This document shows, piece by piece, positions 37,720 through 49,399 of a stretch of 64,000 nucleotides of DNA. Position 1 is the first letter of the stretch. The number at the start of each line of letters is the position of its first letter. The notes beneath the pieces are model-generated. The model saw only the letters and a program-made list of their open reading frames with translations. It was not told the origin of the DNA and made no database searches. Position numbers and translations under genes: made by a program. This DNA comes from Centropus unirufus (Eukaryota; Chordata; Aves; Cuculiformes; Centropidae), in contig VYZI01000348.1 in NCBI GenBank assembly GCA_013397695.1, forward strand, positions 352,588 through 416,587. The letters run 5' to 3'.

Positions 37720-39854
37720 TTTCCACTTAGTGACTTTTCTTGCCTCATTCCTCCTATCTCCTTCATGTAATTGTTTCTGCAGCTTGGGGAGGGCATTGGG
37801 GGTGACTTGGTGGATGGTCATTTTGGGGGCAATGTCCCATGAGACTTACCTGGAAGAAAAAGCCAAGATTGCCTGAGGTGGGCCCAAACTCCTCTGAAGC
37901 TGTTTCTTCTGAAGCCTTCTTCCAGTAAGGTGTATTTTGTGGGCCTATACGGGAAAAAGAATGTTTTTTTTATCTGAATTCAAAGTTCAGTCAGTGTTTG
38001 TGAAGGGTAGTGCTAGTAGAATAGAACTGATCAGGGAAGCTTTGGCCCTTGAGCCACAACTTTGGCTGCAGTGGGATTTTTATAGCAGTTTAAATGGCTT
38101 GTAGACTTTTTTTTAATACCCTATGGACCATGTTTGGAGCCAAGCCCTTTTGTTTACCTGCCCAAGGAGGAGCAGGGCTGTGCCTAATCCCATCTCCACT
38201 GGTATTGGCCCTGGTCCCTGTTGAATTCCTCTCCTCTGAGAAGCTGCCTGTGTCCTGTGAGCTCCCTGGAGATGCTTGGCAGGGGAGAAAATATTGCCCT
38301 GCTCATTTTTGCACTGTCTTGGCTCCCCAGCGAGCTGCTGAGATAGAATGCTGGAGCACTCTGTAGTTGCTCCGTGCCCATCACAGCGATGGCACTTGCC
38401 TGCCTACAATTACAGAGCCCTGGAGGGAGTGGCTGGATGAGCACTAACTCTACTCGGAGCCCAGTTCTTTAATAAAAGTGACATTAAGACCTTGCTCTGC
38501 AGCTTTTTCTTCCCTCCCTCCCTTCCTCTCTCCCTCCCTGCCTTTATCCCTTGCTCCCAGCAGCATCCCAGGGTGGCTGATGCACATCATCCCTAGCAAG
38601 TCATGAGTAATTGCAGGACTCTACCCTGGCCGCGGGGCCTGGTGCTGCATCTCCCAGCAGCAGGGTTTGCTTGCACTTTGTACAGCAGGAGGTTAACAGC
38701 GGGAGTCCACCCACTGCCCTAAAACCCAGTTCCCAAACTGATGATTTAGTGATGCTCACCCTTAAGTCTTTGATACATGATTACAGCTTGACCTACCTGG
38801 CAACAGAGTTGGGGATAAAAAGAATTGATTAAAAAAAGGATGTATTTGCTCATGCGTGCTGACTCAACTCTATAATGAGCCGCAAATGATGTTGATGCAG
38901 CATTATGTGAGGCCGTGCTTGTTGGCTCCTTTTGGCTGAAGGCAACCCAGGACGGAGGTGTAGCGGGTGCCTGCAAAACATTGCTTTTTTTGCAGCTCTC
39001 TGAAGAGGAAGGACTTCTTGTTACCTAATTTGCATAATTTAATTCCTCTTGAAAGCAGCAGACTGACTTATCTATTCCTAAAAAAGCAGAAGTGATGAAC
39101 TTGAATTGCCTTTGTCAGAGCCCCTCGGTTGGACAAACCTCCCCAGCAATAGACACAAGGTACCTGCTGTGTTTTTTGCATCTGAACTTTAGCAAAAATG
39201 GGGTTTGAGTTGTTAGTGAAAACACTTTCCATGGTAACTCTTCACTTCTCTGATTTTTCCAAGAAGTGTCAATAATGAGCCCACTGGTGACCTAAGTCAC
39301 CTCCGAGGGGCGAGGCGTGCAGTCCTCCCTGTGGTGACAAATAGGTTGAGAAACTATGAGTTTCTCATAGTTTTTGAGTGTGGGTGCCTGGCTACATGGG
39401 CTGGTTTGAGGCCTGTCGGGTGCTGCCTGCTGGGGGAAAGTTTGCCCTCTTTCATCCTGTGAAGACGCAGATCTTTGTTTCTCCAAACACCGTGGCCTCA
39501 GCACCCACTGTGAAGGGGTATGAGACTGCCACGCTTGGTTTGCCTACACCAGACCGGAGGATCTAGATTAAAATGCCTGTTCGTTTCCCGTTCAGGAGGG
39601 CCACATCCTTTTTCCTGCGAGCTATGCTGATGCACTTTGCTTCTTGTGTGTGTTCCCTGGATGCAATGCAGGGAGGAGTGTGCCCCACAGCCTGCCCCAC
39701 CAGGTGATGGCCCATCTCACCTCAGGCCAAGTGGTTCCTAAGATCAGAGACACCTGTAGGCAGCTTTCCATCAAGCTCTGTTTTGCAGCTGCCCCCTTCT
39801 CCCAGCTCTGCTCTCCCACTCCTGCAGGTGATCCCAGCACGGGAAGGTCAGGTA
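37720..39854. other. Non-coding sequence downstream of METRNL
   Basis: No gene, RNA or transposon is recognised. A C/T-rich stretch lies at about 38508-38545, and a perfect 10-bp inverted repeat with a 3-nt loop lies at 39351-39373. Confidence 0.65.
39351..39373. repeat. Short perfect hairpin
   Basis: AAACTATGAG, loop TTT, CTCATAGTTT. Extended by a mismatch-tolerant flank (TTGAG on one side, TTGAG on the other). No poly-T or gene context suggests a terminator. Confidence 0.7.
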
Positions 39855-40141
39855 TCTGTTGGAGCAAGTCCAGAGGAGGCCGCAGAGATGATCCAAGGCT
39901 GGAGCAGCTCCTGTATGAAGCCAGGCTGAGGGAGGTGGGGTTTTTCAGCCTGGAGAAGAGAAGGCTCTAGGGACATCTTAGAGCAGCTTCCAGTATGGAA
40001 AGGGGCTCCAGGAAAGATAGGGAGGGGCTCTTGATCAGGGAGGGCAGGGATGGGAATAGGGGGAATGGTTTTAAACTGAAAGAGGGGAGATTGAGATGAG
40101 ATCTTAGGCAGAAATGTTTTGCTGTGAGGGTGGGGAGGCCC
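39855..40141 (+). mobile_element. CR1 LINE 3' fragment A, truncated at both ends
   Basis: CR1 landmarks are present: GGAGCAAGTCCAGAGGAGG, GTTTTTCAGCCTGGAGAAGA, GGGGGAATGGTTTTAAACTG and GCTGTGAGGGTGGGGAGGCC. It stops abruptly at 40141, where unrelated sequence (CTGCTTACAG) begins, so the usual 3' tail is missing. Its 196-bp core is nearly identical to fragment B at 42355-42550. Confidence 0.92.
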
Positions 40142-42279
40142 CTGCTTACAGACAGCAGCGAGTGCCACATGTCAGGGAGCACAGAAACAGCTCTCCTGCC
40201 GCTTGACCTCTGCCTCGTTGCACTGGTGAGCTGGGAGTGGGGAATCTCCCTTGAATCTGCCACTTCTCACATGGCTCCCAGAGAGAATCTCTTTGGGAAG
40301 GAGGCTTTTTCTGGAGTCTGGGATAATGAGGGACCACCCCCAGCCCAAAAGGGTGCTGAACCAACAGGCCTAAGTGATACTGGGCAGTGACCCCACCAGC
40401 TTGGCTGCAAACTCCAGATTGCGCTGTAAGGTGGACGAGTCCTTCTTGATGCCTCCGTCAGCCCCATGGGCTCCTCTCTGGTGGGAGTCTGGAGGCATGA
40501 GGCCAAATCCTGCTTGGTCCTGGCTGCTCCTGTAGTTAAAGTGTTTGTCCCATCTGAAAAGAACTAAGGGAGAAGGATAAGTTCGAAGGAGTGTTCTGGC
40601 AGAGCAGACAGCAGTGAAGGAGTTATTGTCCTGCATGGAAACCTGCTGAAAATTCTTATTAAAAGAAGAGAGCTGGGGAAGGGGTGGATGTGGCACTGTG
40701 GGTGCCACCGCCCCCTGTGCCAGGAGCCAGTGCGGGTGCCCATCCAGGGCTGTGGTCGTTGTGGAAGAGTTGCCTCATCACCAACCGGCTTCTCTGGTTC
40801 CTCTAGGAAGCATGAAATCCAGTTGGAGTCAGACTGGCTTGCACAGAGGCTTTATTTGCCTGAAGAGGAAAACCCAGTAACAATAAAAGCATCGGTTCAG
40901 TTGCCGCACCCTGGAGTTGTATTTTTAAAGAGAGTGGTGGAGGAGGTCTTGGGCATCCCCCATGCTGCTCTTGTGCTGTTGCCATGCTGGAGCCTGCCCC
41001 GAAGCTGAATTACACTGTGGTTTACAGAGAGGACAAATGGGGACTTGAATAAGGGTGCAAATAAACACATCTTTCATTATAATTTGGGTGGCAGAGTTTC
41101 CTGGAGACATGTCAGTGCTTTGCATGGGAGCCATTCATCAGCTGGAGCTGAGCGTGGACTGGTAATACGATTTGTCTGTGCATCATTATCTGATGGGAGG
41201 ATTAAATTCAGGCACGAACTCATCCCAGGGACATCTTTCATCGTGGACCTGAGATCATCGCACAGGTCTCAAGGAGCAGCAGCCTGAGCCCCGTGAAAGG
41301 GTGGTGGGGACAGCTAAGCGGAGCTTGCCTTATGCTTGGACTTTTTCTTTCTGGCACTGCAATGTTAACACTCTTCCTTGGTTTGTTCTGAGGTTGCTCG
41401 TTCCAGAGAAATCCTGCTTGCCAACTACTATGCCCCAAATGCAAAAAGACTGTGTGTCTTTTCCAGGGTGGAAAAAAAATGCTTTCAAAATCCTCTCCAA
41501 ATGCTGCTGCCCAGAAAGAGTTTGCTGGTGGTGGGGAGGGTGTTAATCCATGCCTGCTTTTTGCTAGTACCAAGGTTCCGAATTTTTGTCAGTGTTAGGG
41601 GGCACACAGGGACATTGCAGCCCCCGAATGCTGGGGGGCACTGGGGACCTGGGTGTGGGTGCTGGAGTTCGGCAAAGGAAGATCTGGGCTGGCCAGGTTG
41701 GCTCAAGCACTGGCTGACTTTGGTGAGAGCCACCACCAGTGGCTGTGTCCGTGGTGGGGCTCATCTGGCTCAGCTGCCTCTTTGCACTGGGAGCAGACGA
41801 GGTCCTTCTTCTGGCTCATGGGTTCAAGCACCTCTTCACGCCTGGAGGTGAGTGGGTTATAATTGGGCATGAGAGACCTTTAAAAGTAGCTAAACCTAAA
41901 GCTAAACATTTGTTTCATTCGTTTTTATCCACTGTTTCTGAAGGCAATCAGAGGGGATGGGTTTAGCCCGTGAGTCAGGCCAGCCATCTGTGCCCATCTT
42001 TGCAGGGCTGTTATAACTCACGGCCTTATCTTGTGATGCCACATGCCCTTTGCTTCCTGGTTTGTGACTCCGGGCCCACTGCCAGCAGGGAATGGATGAT
42101 GGTGTTAAACAAGCCCTGTGCAAGCAGTCTGGTTTTGGGGAACTAGTGCAGAGGCAGAAGTGAATCTGGGTGGAAGAAAAACCTCTACACTTGTTGTTGA
42201 AGTTTCAAAACTAGTTTAGCCTTAGCTTAGCATCCAAAATTAATCTAACATTTCCCTTAAAGCCATAGGTGTTAGAAAA
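40142..42279. other. Non-coding sequence between two CR1 fragments
   Basis: No recognised gene. Several frames of 60-157 codons occur on both strands, overlapping each other and without domains. The sequence is GC-moderate. Confidence 0.6.
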
Positions 42280-42284
42280 TGTGA

Positions 42285-42725
42285 CACCTGGAAATATGAT
42301 CCAAGGAGTGGAACACCTCCCATACAAGGACAGGTTGAAAGAGTTGGGGTTGTTCAGCCTGGAGAAGAGAAGGCTCTAGGGACATCTTAGAGCAGCTTCC
42401 AGTATGGAAAGGGGCTCCAGGAAAGATGGGGAGGGGCTCTTGATCAGGAAGGGCAGGGATGGGAAGTGGGGGAATGGTTTTAAACTGAAAGAGGGGAGAT
42501 TGAGATGAGATCTTAGGCAGAAATGTTTTGCTGTGAGGGTGGGGAGGCCCTGGCCCAGGTGCCCGGAGCAGAGGTGGCTGCCCCATCCCTGGAGGTGTTC
42601 AAGGCCAGGTTGGATGGGGCTTGGAGCAAACTAATCCAGTGGGAGGTGTCCCTGTCAATGGCAGGGGTTGGAACTGGATGGGTTTAAAGGTCCCTTCCAA
42701 TGCAAACCATTCTATGGTTCGATGA
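42285..42725 (+). mobile_element. CR1 LINE 3' fragment B with intact 3' end
   Basis: Contains the CR1 end region (TTGTTCAGCCTGGAGAAGAG, GGGGAATGGTTTTAAACTGA), then ATCCCTGGAGGTGTTCAAGG, CCAGGTTGGATGGGGCTTGG, GTCCCTTCCAATGCAAACC and the tail ATTCTATGGTTCGATGAA. It is 5'-truncated and non-autonomous. Confidence 0.94.
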
Positions 42726-42729
42726 ATAT

Positions 42730-44639
42730 CAGGACACAAATCTTATCTCCTGTGAGATTATTTACTGGCTGTCGAAGTGGCCAGTAACTGCCATTATTTA
42801 CAGAGCTGATGGGCATCTGCAGCTCTCACTTGGGCTGCATCACTGAATGGGGCAGCACTCGTCGTTGGCTCCATTGTCGGCTTCATTGTCTCCATGTTTC
42901 CCCATGTTTCCCCTTTTTCCACGTCTGTGGACTGGGATTAGTCTATCATGAGTGTGAAAGGGTGCGCTGGAGCCAAGGTGTCCCGCTGGAGGACGTTGCC
43001 CACGTTACCTTGTTTGCTCTGATTTACAAGGTGACTTGGCTGCTCTTGACAGACACAGCTGGGCTAGGGGTGAGCACAACTCAGGCATTCCAGTTTTATT
43101 ACGGAACTCCTGCGGGTCAGGTAGTCTGATCCAAAGATACCACAAGGTCAGCTTGGGGAGTCTGTGTGGCAGCATCCTGCAGCCTTTGCAGTGCAGACAC
43201 TCTTCATGAGAGGGTGAACACATCCTTGTCCCCGGGTGCGCTGCAGCAGCCCTTGGTATGCCCTGGCTAGACCCTCCTGGACATGCTGTAAAACTCTCCT
43301 GGTTTCCATGTGCTATGGAAAGAGTTAGACCCCCCGCCCTAGGCTCCTTGATACTCATTCAGAGATAAGTGATGACCCTGGCAGAGCACAGACAAGGACA
43401 AGGGCATCCCCCTGACCTGACAGGATTGCTTTCTGCCTTGCTGGCTGCATCCCCGGGGGACACAAGGAACCAGTATAGGGGTGCTATTGGCCCCTTCTCT
43501 GGTCTGACAGATGACGTGGGTCTGCTTAAACTCTGGGGCTTCGAGCATTATGGCCTGTCTATGTTGTCCCCAGGCTTTGGATGCTGCGTGTCTCTATGGT
43601 GAGCTGCAAAGAACTGGGCAGGCAGGGATGAGAGCCATGGATCCTTAGTGCTGCCCAGGCTGGGGAGGGATGAGAATCACTGTCCAGGCGACTGTGAGGG
43701 CAGTAATTGTAGGCCAGCATGTCCTAAAGTCTGATGAGTATCCACAAAACGGAGCTCGGGCTGCCCCTGGGTGGCCCCTGTTCAGGAGAGACCTGCCTTG
43801 CTCACCTCTCCTGGAAAATTTCCTGGAGTAAATCACGCGCATTGCAGACTTTTGCTGCTGTAGATGGCTGGGAGATAGTTCAGCCTGGAGCTGAGTTCAG
43901 CTGCTGGGTGCTGTGAGTTTAAAGCATGCAAATGCCCCTGAACAGTTAATGGGAAACAGAGTGTGGAGGAAAATAAAGAAAGACCTTTTGAGTTCTCAGC
44001 TGCTCAGAGCAATATTTAGGTTTGGTGACTCTCCGTATGTTAGAGATGGGAATGCAGCAAAGCTCTTTGAGACCAGAGTATACACGGAGCCCGACAAGAT
44101 TGTGGGCTAATATCAACAAACCTTTTGGAAAAGCAGATCCTGTCTGCTCCAGCAAAGCCACAGTGTTATTTTTCTTTCAACAAATATATTGAGACAATAA
44201 TAATGCTGTGCAGATTGGTCACCCCTGGCCTACATGATTTATTAGGAAACAGAAACAATTGCAGTTGCTGGAAAAAAAAAGAGCTTTGGATGTGGATTTT
44301 TTTCTTCTTTTTATTTTCCTTTTTCCCTCCTTGAACTCAAATCAGCCACGTAGTCTGGTCCCAAAAGAGGGGTTGCCTTCCTGCTTGCCCTTCTCACTGG
44401 ACCCTGGGCTTGCTGCCTAGGGACTCCAGTACAGGGAGGAGGAGGGGAGTCAAACAGCGCTGGGAGCAGCCGGGGGAAGTGACACAGCCACGGAGTAACA
44501 TTCCCAGGTAGGAAAGCAGAGCAAGCCTGGAGGAGGAGGAGGCCTGCAATCTGTTTCTAGCTGTTGGTGACTGGAGGACAAGTCTCTTCCTCTCTCTGAG
44601 CGTCACTTCCACTCTATTTGTTCTTTGGATTTAGTGGAA
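42730..44639. other. Non-coding sequence
   Basis: No gene or repeat is recognised. Open frames here are short, and I find no credible splice-bounded coding exon. Confidence 0.6.
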
Positions 44640-45060
44640 AAGGCATTGAAAGCGGCGCTGCTTGCCTTGCGTGTGCTGCGGGGGCTGCCCGGGATGGCGC
44701 GGTGCGCGCTGCTGCCCCTCGGGTCCTGCCGCTCCGCTCCCCTTGCAGTTTTCTTTGTCACCTCCCCAGAGGGTGGAAAACAGGCGGGCGGGGCAGGCAG
44801 GTGGTTCCATCAAGCCGGCTGCTTTCCCCTCCCTGCTCAGGAGCTGCAAAGCCGCTGAGCTGTGTGGGTTGCAGGGCAGAGCTCCGTGTTCCCTCCGGTG
44901 AGAGCCCTCGGCCGATGGGCGCTGCCCGAGGTCAGGCCCTCCTTGTCCCGCGATGCCATTCCACCCTGCTCCAGCCTGCCTTTCCCTGTGACGGGACAGA
45001 TGAGCTCCTTCGCTGTCAGGCCAGGCCTCCTTGGGATGCTCCTCCATGCGGAGACAGTGG
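44640..45060 (+). promoter_or_regulatory. Small CpG-rich cluster downstream of METRNL
   Basis: CpG dinucleotides are dense, especially at 44650-44760 (GCGGCGC, GATGGCGCGGTGCGCGC, CCGCTCCGC) and again around 44900-44960. Flanking DNA is CpG-poor. An AATAAA lies at 45135-45140. It could be a small CpG island for an unannotated or non-coding transcript. A 173-codon frame at 44618-45139 has no recognisable domain. Confidence 0.4.
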
Positions 45061-45134
45061 GCCCACCCCAGGAGCAGCGGGAAGCAGCCTGCTCAGAGCA
45101 GGAGTTTTCCTTGACCTTCTTTATTTATTTTATA

Positions 45135-45140
45135 AATAAA
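45135..45140 (+). terminator. Poly(A) signal-like AATAAA
   Basis: AATAAA within an AT-rich stretch (45119-45152) just after the CpG cluster. The same stretch also contains TTTATT, so it would be readable on either strand. Confidence 0.25.
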
Positions 45141-45152
45141 ATATTTATTTTA

Positions 45153-48100
45153 CATCTCTGATTGCTTTATTGAGGCAACAGGACCAGGGGCTCTAGCAGT
45201 GAACTACCCATGGGGTGCCTGGGTGAGTAAGTGATACCATCACGGTTTGCTTTACCTTCAGAAATGACTAAACAGATTTTCTCTGGTTTCCAGTTGAACC
45301 CACGGCTCTGTGTCGATGATGGGAGCAGACCGTTTAGGCTCTAGTTAACACTACCCCAACTAGCCCCAAATCAACCTCATAAACGGGAGATGGAGCCGGC
45401 ACGTAGAGGGAGGGGAGAAAGCTGCATTCTGTGCACCTCGCTTTCACTGTTATCCTGTCAGGGATTGCTGGGAATCACCTCTGCTTCATTCTCCAGTTGA
45501 AACACAACCATTTTGCATTTGCCTGAAAGGATTACCTCCTGCAATTCTGGCTGGATGTTTTCCTCTGAAGGGTTGGGAGCACCAGGGCTGCGGGAGTAGT
45601 TTTGCTTTGTGATCCTCCTGTTCCGTGCCTGGAGTCAGCACAAAAAGGAACCAGTGAAATTAGCTATATTTAATTACTGCAGGGGCTGCAGGGGGCCTTG
45701 GGTAACTGCTGCATTGGATTTCTTTTCTCCTGGGTTTTGCTGACATTTCAGGCAGTAAATGAGCTGTTCCATCCCCCTACAGATGTTTTCTGTTTGTCGT
45801 AGTTGAGAAGAGACTTTGGATGTTAGATCCATGTGCTTCATTTTTGTGTTTGTTTTTTTTTTTTCCCCTAAACTTGTTTAAATCAGTGTGGGGCACAGGG
45901 TATCCTCACTCTGGATACTCCTGCTGCTGGCACACACGGTATGGATGGTAGCAGGGATCCTTTGGAGTGGTTCCAGGGAGCATGGCCCTCCTTCCTTGCT
46001 TGCCTCAAAGAGGATAAAAAGTGATTCTTGGCGGCCAGACACCCCCAACACATTTTGATTTCTTGGGGCTGCAGGGTGCCATATGCCTTTGCTCCTCAGC
46101 CAAAGCCCTACCAGACTGGCTGAAGTGCAGTGAGCTCAAGCCAGAGAATCCCTGCAGGAACGAAACGGACCTGGTTGTAACCAACCAGCTCACTTTTCAC
46201 ACTCAACCTTTTTATGGCAGTGCTGGAAAATCGCAGGCATGGGGCCATGTTGCTGAGATGAAAAGGCCTGCAGGTGCATGTGTTGCTCCCGCTGGCTTCT
46301 GGGCTTCCTCTGGAAGAACCTGACTGAGCAGGGCTGTGGCTGCGGGGCCAGGACTGCCTCTGATTTCACTTTCCTTGCATGCCTGCCCCTGCATGCCTGC
46401 TGCCATGGCCTTGAGTTCTGCTTTACACCTGGCTCAGTGTGTTGGTACACATAGGCCAAACCTGTGCTCCAGAATGAAGGGAAGGAAGTGCAGCTCTCTT
46501 TGCTAGATCTGGTTAATTGCTCTTTTAATCCAGGCACATAGATAATGGAACATGACAGGATATTTCTCAGCTCCCAGGCTTTTCCTGAGCTCCTATGGGC
46601 TGCCTCCACGGAGCATCCATTAAGGACATGCAAAAATGTAAACATCACTTACATTTTTGGGGAGAAAGATTGAGTTAAAATTGCCTGCAGGTTTTTCTTG
46701 GCTTCCCAGAGAAGGTATGTGACCTGCACTGGTGTCCAGCTGAAGGCAGAGGAGCAATCAAAAGAAAGTTACAGAGCACATATGACCTCTGCATAACCAA
46801 GTTTGGATTCTCCTGGTACACTGGTATACTTTGTATTCTGGTGTCAGAATACAAAGGAAGAGGAGAACCAAAATGATCTTAAAATCCTTAAATAGTGGAG
46901 TTATGAGGAAAGTCTAGATGTTTCTGAGCAATCTCCAAGTGGCAAAGACTTGCTCTGCCTTCATGTTTGGCTGGTGCAGCAGCGATGCAGATCAGTCAGC
47001 AGGCTATGGCAACAGCTTGGCTGTTTCCAGAAAAAAGACAGGGCTCTCCCAAAGCTCACACCAGGCTCAGGCCCACTCTCATACATATTTTTTTGCTGAA
47101 AAGACAGCAGCCTGCAGAGGCATGGGGCTACGGGTGCTGTGCAGCTCTGAGACCCTCAGCCAGACCTGGGGCGCTTTAACCCCCAAAATACCCAGTGGGG
47201 AGAAAAGAAGCCTTTGAAGTTTCCCCCATCTGCCCAGGCTGCGTAGTGGGGTTGTGAACTTTATCGTTCTCTGTGAGAATGTTGCTTTTACAATTAGAAC
47301 CCACGCAAAGCCCTGGCCCTTGCTACCGCTTTTGTTACCCCAGTGAGATATCTGACATTTGAGACAGAATGGGAAGTCAAAGAATGTGAGGAATTTGGTG
47401 ACTCAACACAGATTTATATTATACCAGTCCTACAGTTTAAGCCCATGTAATGTAAGATTGTTTTACGGCATGTGGCACAGTTCTGTGGGTTAATTTATAA
47501 GCAAACAATAATTATTCAAATAGGAATTTTTTTCAGTGCCTACATAAACTTGTTATCTGTTCAGCAGCAGGGAATGCTGCAAAGAAGTGTGCATTTACAT
47601 TTTCCACATTGGTGCTCTTTGCTTTTCCTGGAGCAGTTCAATGGGGCATTGACTGTGCGGGCTCTCTACTGAACTTGACCTGGGAGCAGCATGGAGATAA
47701 GCCAAATGGTAAGAGAAAAGGAGCCTTTGTGCAGAGATGCCAGTATCTTAGGTTTCACTTTTAGGTCACACACTTGTTAGGGGTTCCTTCAAAGTGATGG
47801 ATTCTTCTGCTAAAATTTAATGATATCAGTTAAATCACAGGGTCGTGAACTACTGCATATGCTGAAAATGGCTTTTCAAGGGACCATGAAGACAAGGACT
47901 TGTGTCAGGAGGCTCCCAAAGCAAATTGGATTTTCCACACAGGAATGGCTGCATTGGAAGGTCTGTCAGTGGCCTGTAAAATGCTGTACCAGCAATAACA
48001 AGAGCAAATTGCCAAGCACTGCAGCAGTGCCATGAGAGTTACAGACAAATCACTTCCCTCTCAGAACATAATCGCTTCTTGATCATCAGTCAAAGAAAGA

Positions 48101-48319
48101 ATTATCCTAACCAGCAAACCGGGTGGAGAAGGCTGCTCCCTCTCTGCCTGGAAATTAACCCAGGGATCCTGGGTTAAATCCACTGCGCAAAGCCTGGGGT
48201 TTTCAGAGAACAGTAGCCTGGAGCCAAGTGGTTGGTAGGTAGATTTTTAGGTTGGGTACATGGAAAAGGAGGGAGCGACTCGATGTTGAAGCTTGTATTC
48301 CTGAGGGACTCTATGGGGT
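45153..48319. other. Non-coding sequence
   Basis: No gene recognised. It contains a perfect 12-bp inverted repeat with a 4-nt loop at 46829-46856 and a short duplicated TGCATGCCTGC at about 46377-46402. The frame at 46190-46648 (minus, 152 codons) has no domain. Confidence 0.6.
46829..46856. repeat. Perfect 12-bp inverted repeat with 4-nt loop
   Basis: Arms CTTTGTATTCTG and CAGAATACAAAG are separated by GTGT. The flanks do not extend the pairing. Confidence 0.85.
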
Positions 48320-48324
48320 CATCT

Positions 48325-49398
48325 GGCCCTGTTGAAATTCGACTTGGCCAATTAGACAATCACAAGTCTATGGGGCTGGATGGGATCTACCCAAAGGTAT
48401 TGAGGGAGCTGGCAGAGGTGCTTGCCAAACCCCTTTCCATCATCTACCAGCAGTCCTGGCTGACTGGGGAAGTGTCACTTGACTGGAGGCTGGCAGATGT
48501 TACGCCCATTTACAAGAAGGGTCAGAGGGAAAAGCCAGTGAAGTCCAGGCTTGTCAGTCTGACCTCAGTGCTGGGGAAGATCATGGAACAGGTCATCTTG
48601 AGTGCTATCACATAGCATATGAAAGATAACCAGGTGATGAGGCCCAGGCAACATCCCTTCTTCAAAGGGATGTGGACAGGTGAATCAATGGGCTGAGACC
48701 AATGGGCTGAGGTTTAATGAGGCCAAATGCCGGGTCCTGCACGGGGGACATAACCCTCTGCAGTGCTACAGGCTTGGGGAAGAGTGGCCCAGGTGGCCAA
48801 GAAGGCCAATGGCATCTTGGCTTGTATCAGAAACACCATGGTCAGCAGGGCCAGAAAAGTGATTCTGTCTCTGCACTCAGCATTGATGAGGCTGCACCTC
48901 GAATCCTCCGTCCAGTTCTGGGCCCCTCATTATAAGTAAAGTGTTGAGGTTCTGGAACACGTCCAGAGAAGAGCAATGAAGCTGGTGAAGGGGCTGGAGA
49001 ACAAGTCTTATGAGGAGCGGCTGAGGGATCTGGGGCTGTTTAGCCTGGAGGAGACTGAGGGAAGACCTTACCAGTGCCTACAACTGCCTTGAAGGAGGGT
49101 GTGGAGAGGTGGGTGAGGTCTTCTCCCAAGTGACAGGTGACAGGACAAGGGGGAATGACTTCGAGCTGTGCTGGGGGTGGGGGAGTGTCAGATTAGACAT
49201 TAAGAAAAAATTCTTCACCAAAAGGGTCATCAGGCATTGGAACGGGCTTTGCAGGGATGTGTTTGAGTCACCATCCCTGGATGGTGTCTCAAAAGATGGG
49301 TAGATGAGGTACTTATGTATATGGTTTATTGGTGGATAGGTACAGTTGGACTTGATGATCTCAAAGATCTTTTCCAACCTGGTGATTCTATGTGACCA
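48325..49398 (+). mobile_element. CR1 LINE copy with deleted reverse-transcriptase core
   Basis: The 5' part translates to a CR1 ORF2 segment: KSMGLDGIYPKVLRELAEVL, then AKPLSIIYQQSW, GEVSLDWRLADVTPIYKKG and LTSVLGKIMEQVIL, ending in a stop near 48615. The next recognisable piece (WAETNGLRFNEAKCRVLHGG, 48686 on) normally lies well beyond the catalytic motif, so the palm region is missing. Further frameshifted pieces include QRRAMKLVKGLENKSYEERL and LRDLGLFSLEE. The 3' UTR ends with CTTTTCCAACCTGGTGATTC and TATG. The element cannot encode an active enzyme. Confidence 0.93.
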
Positions 49399-49399
49399 T

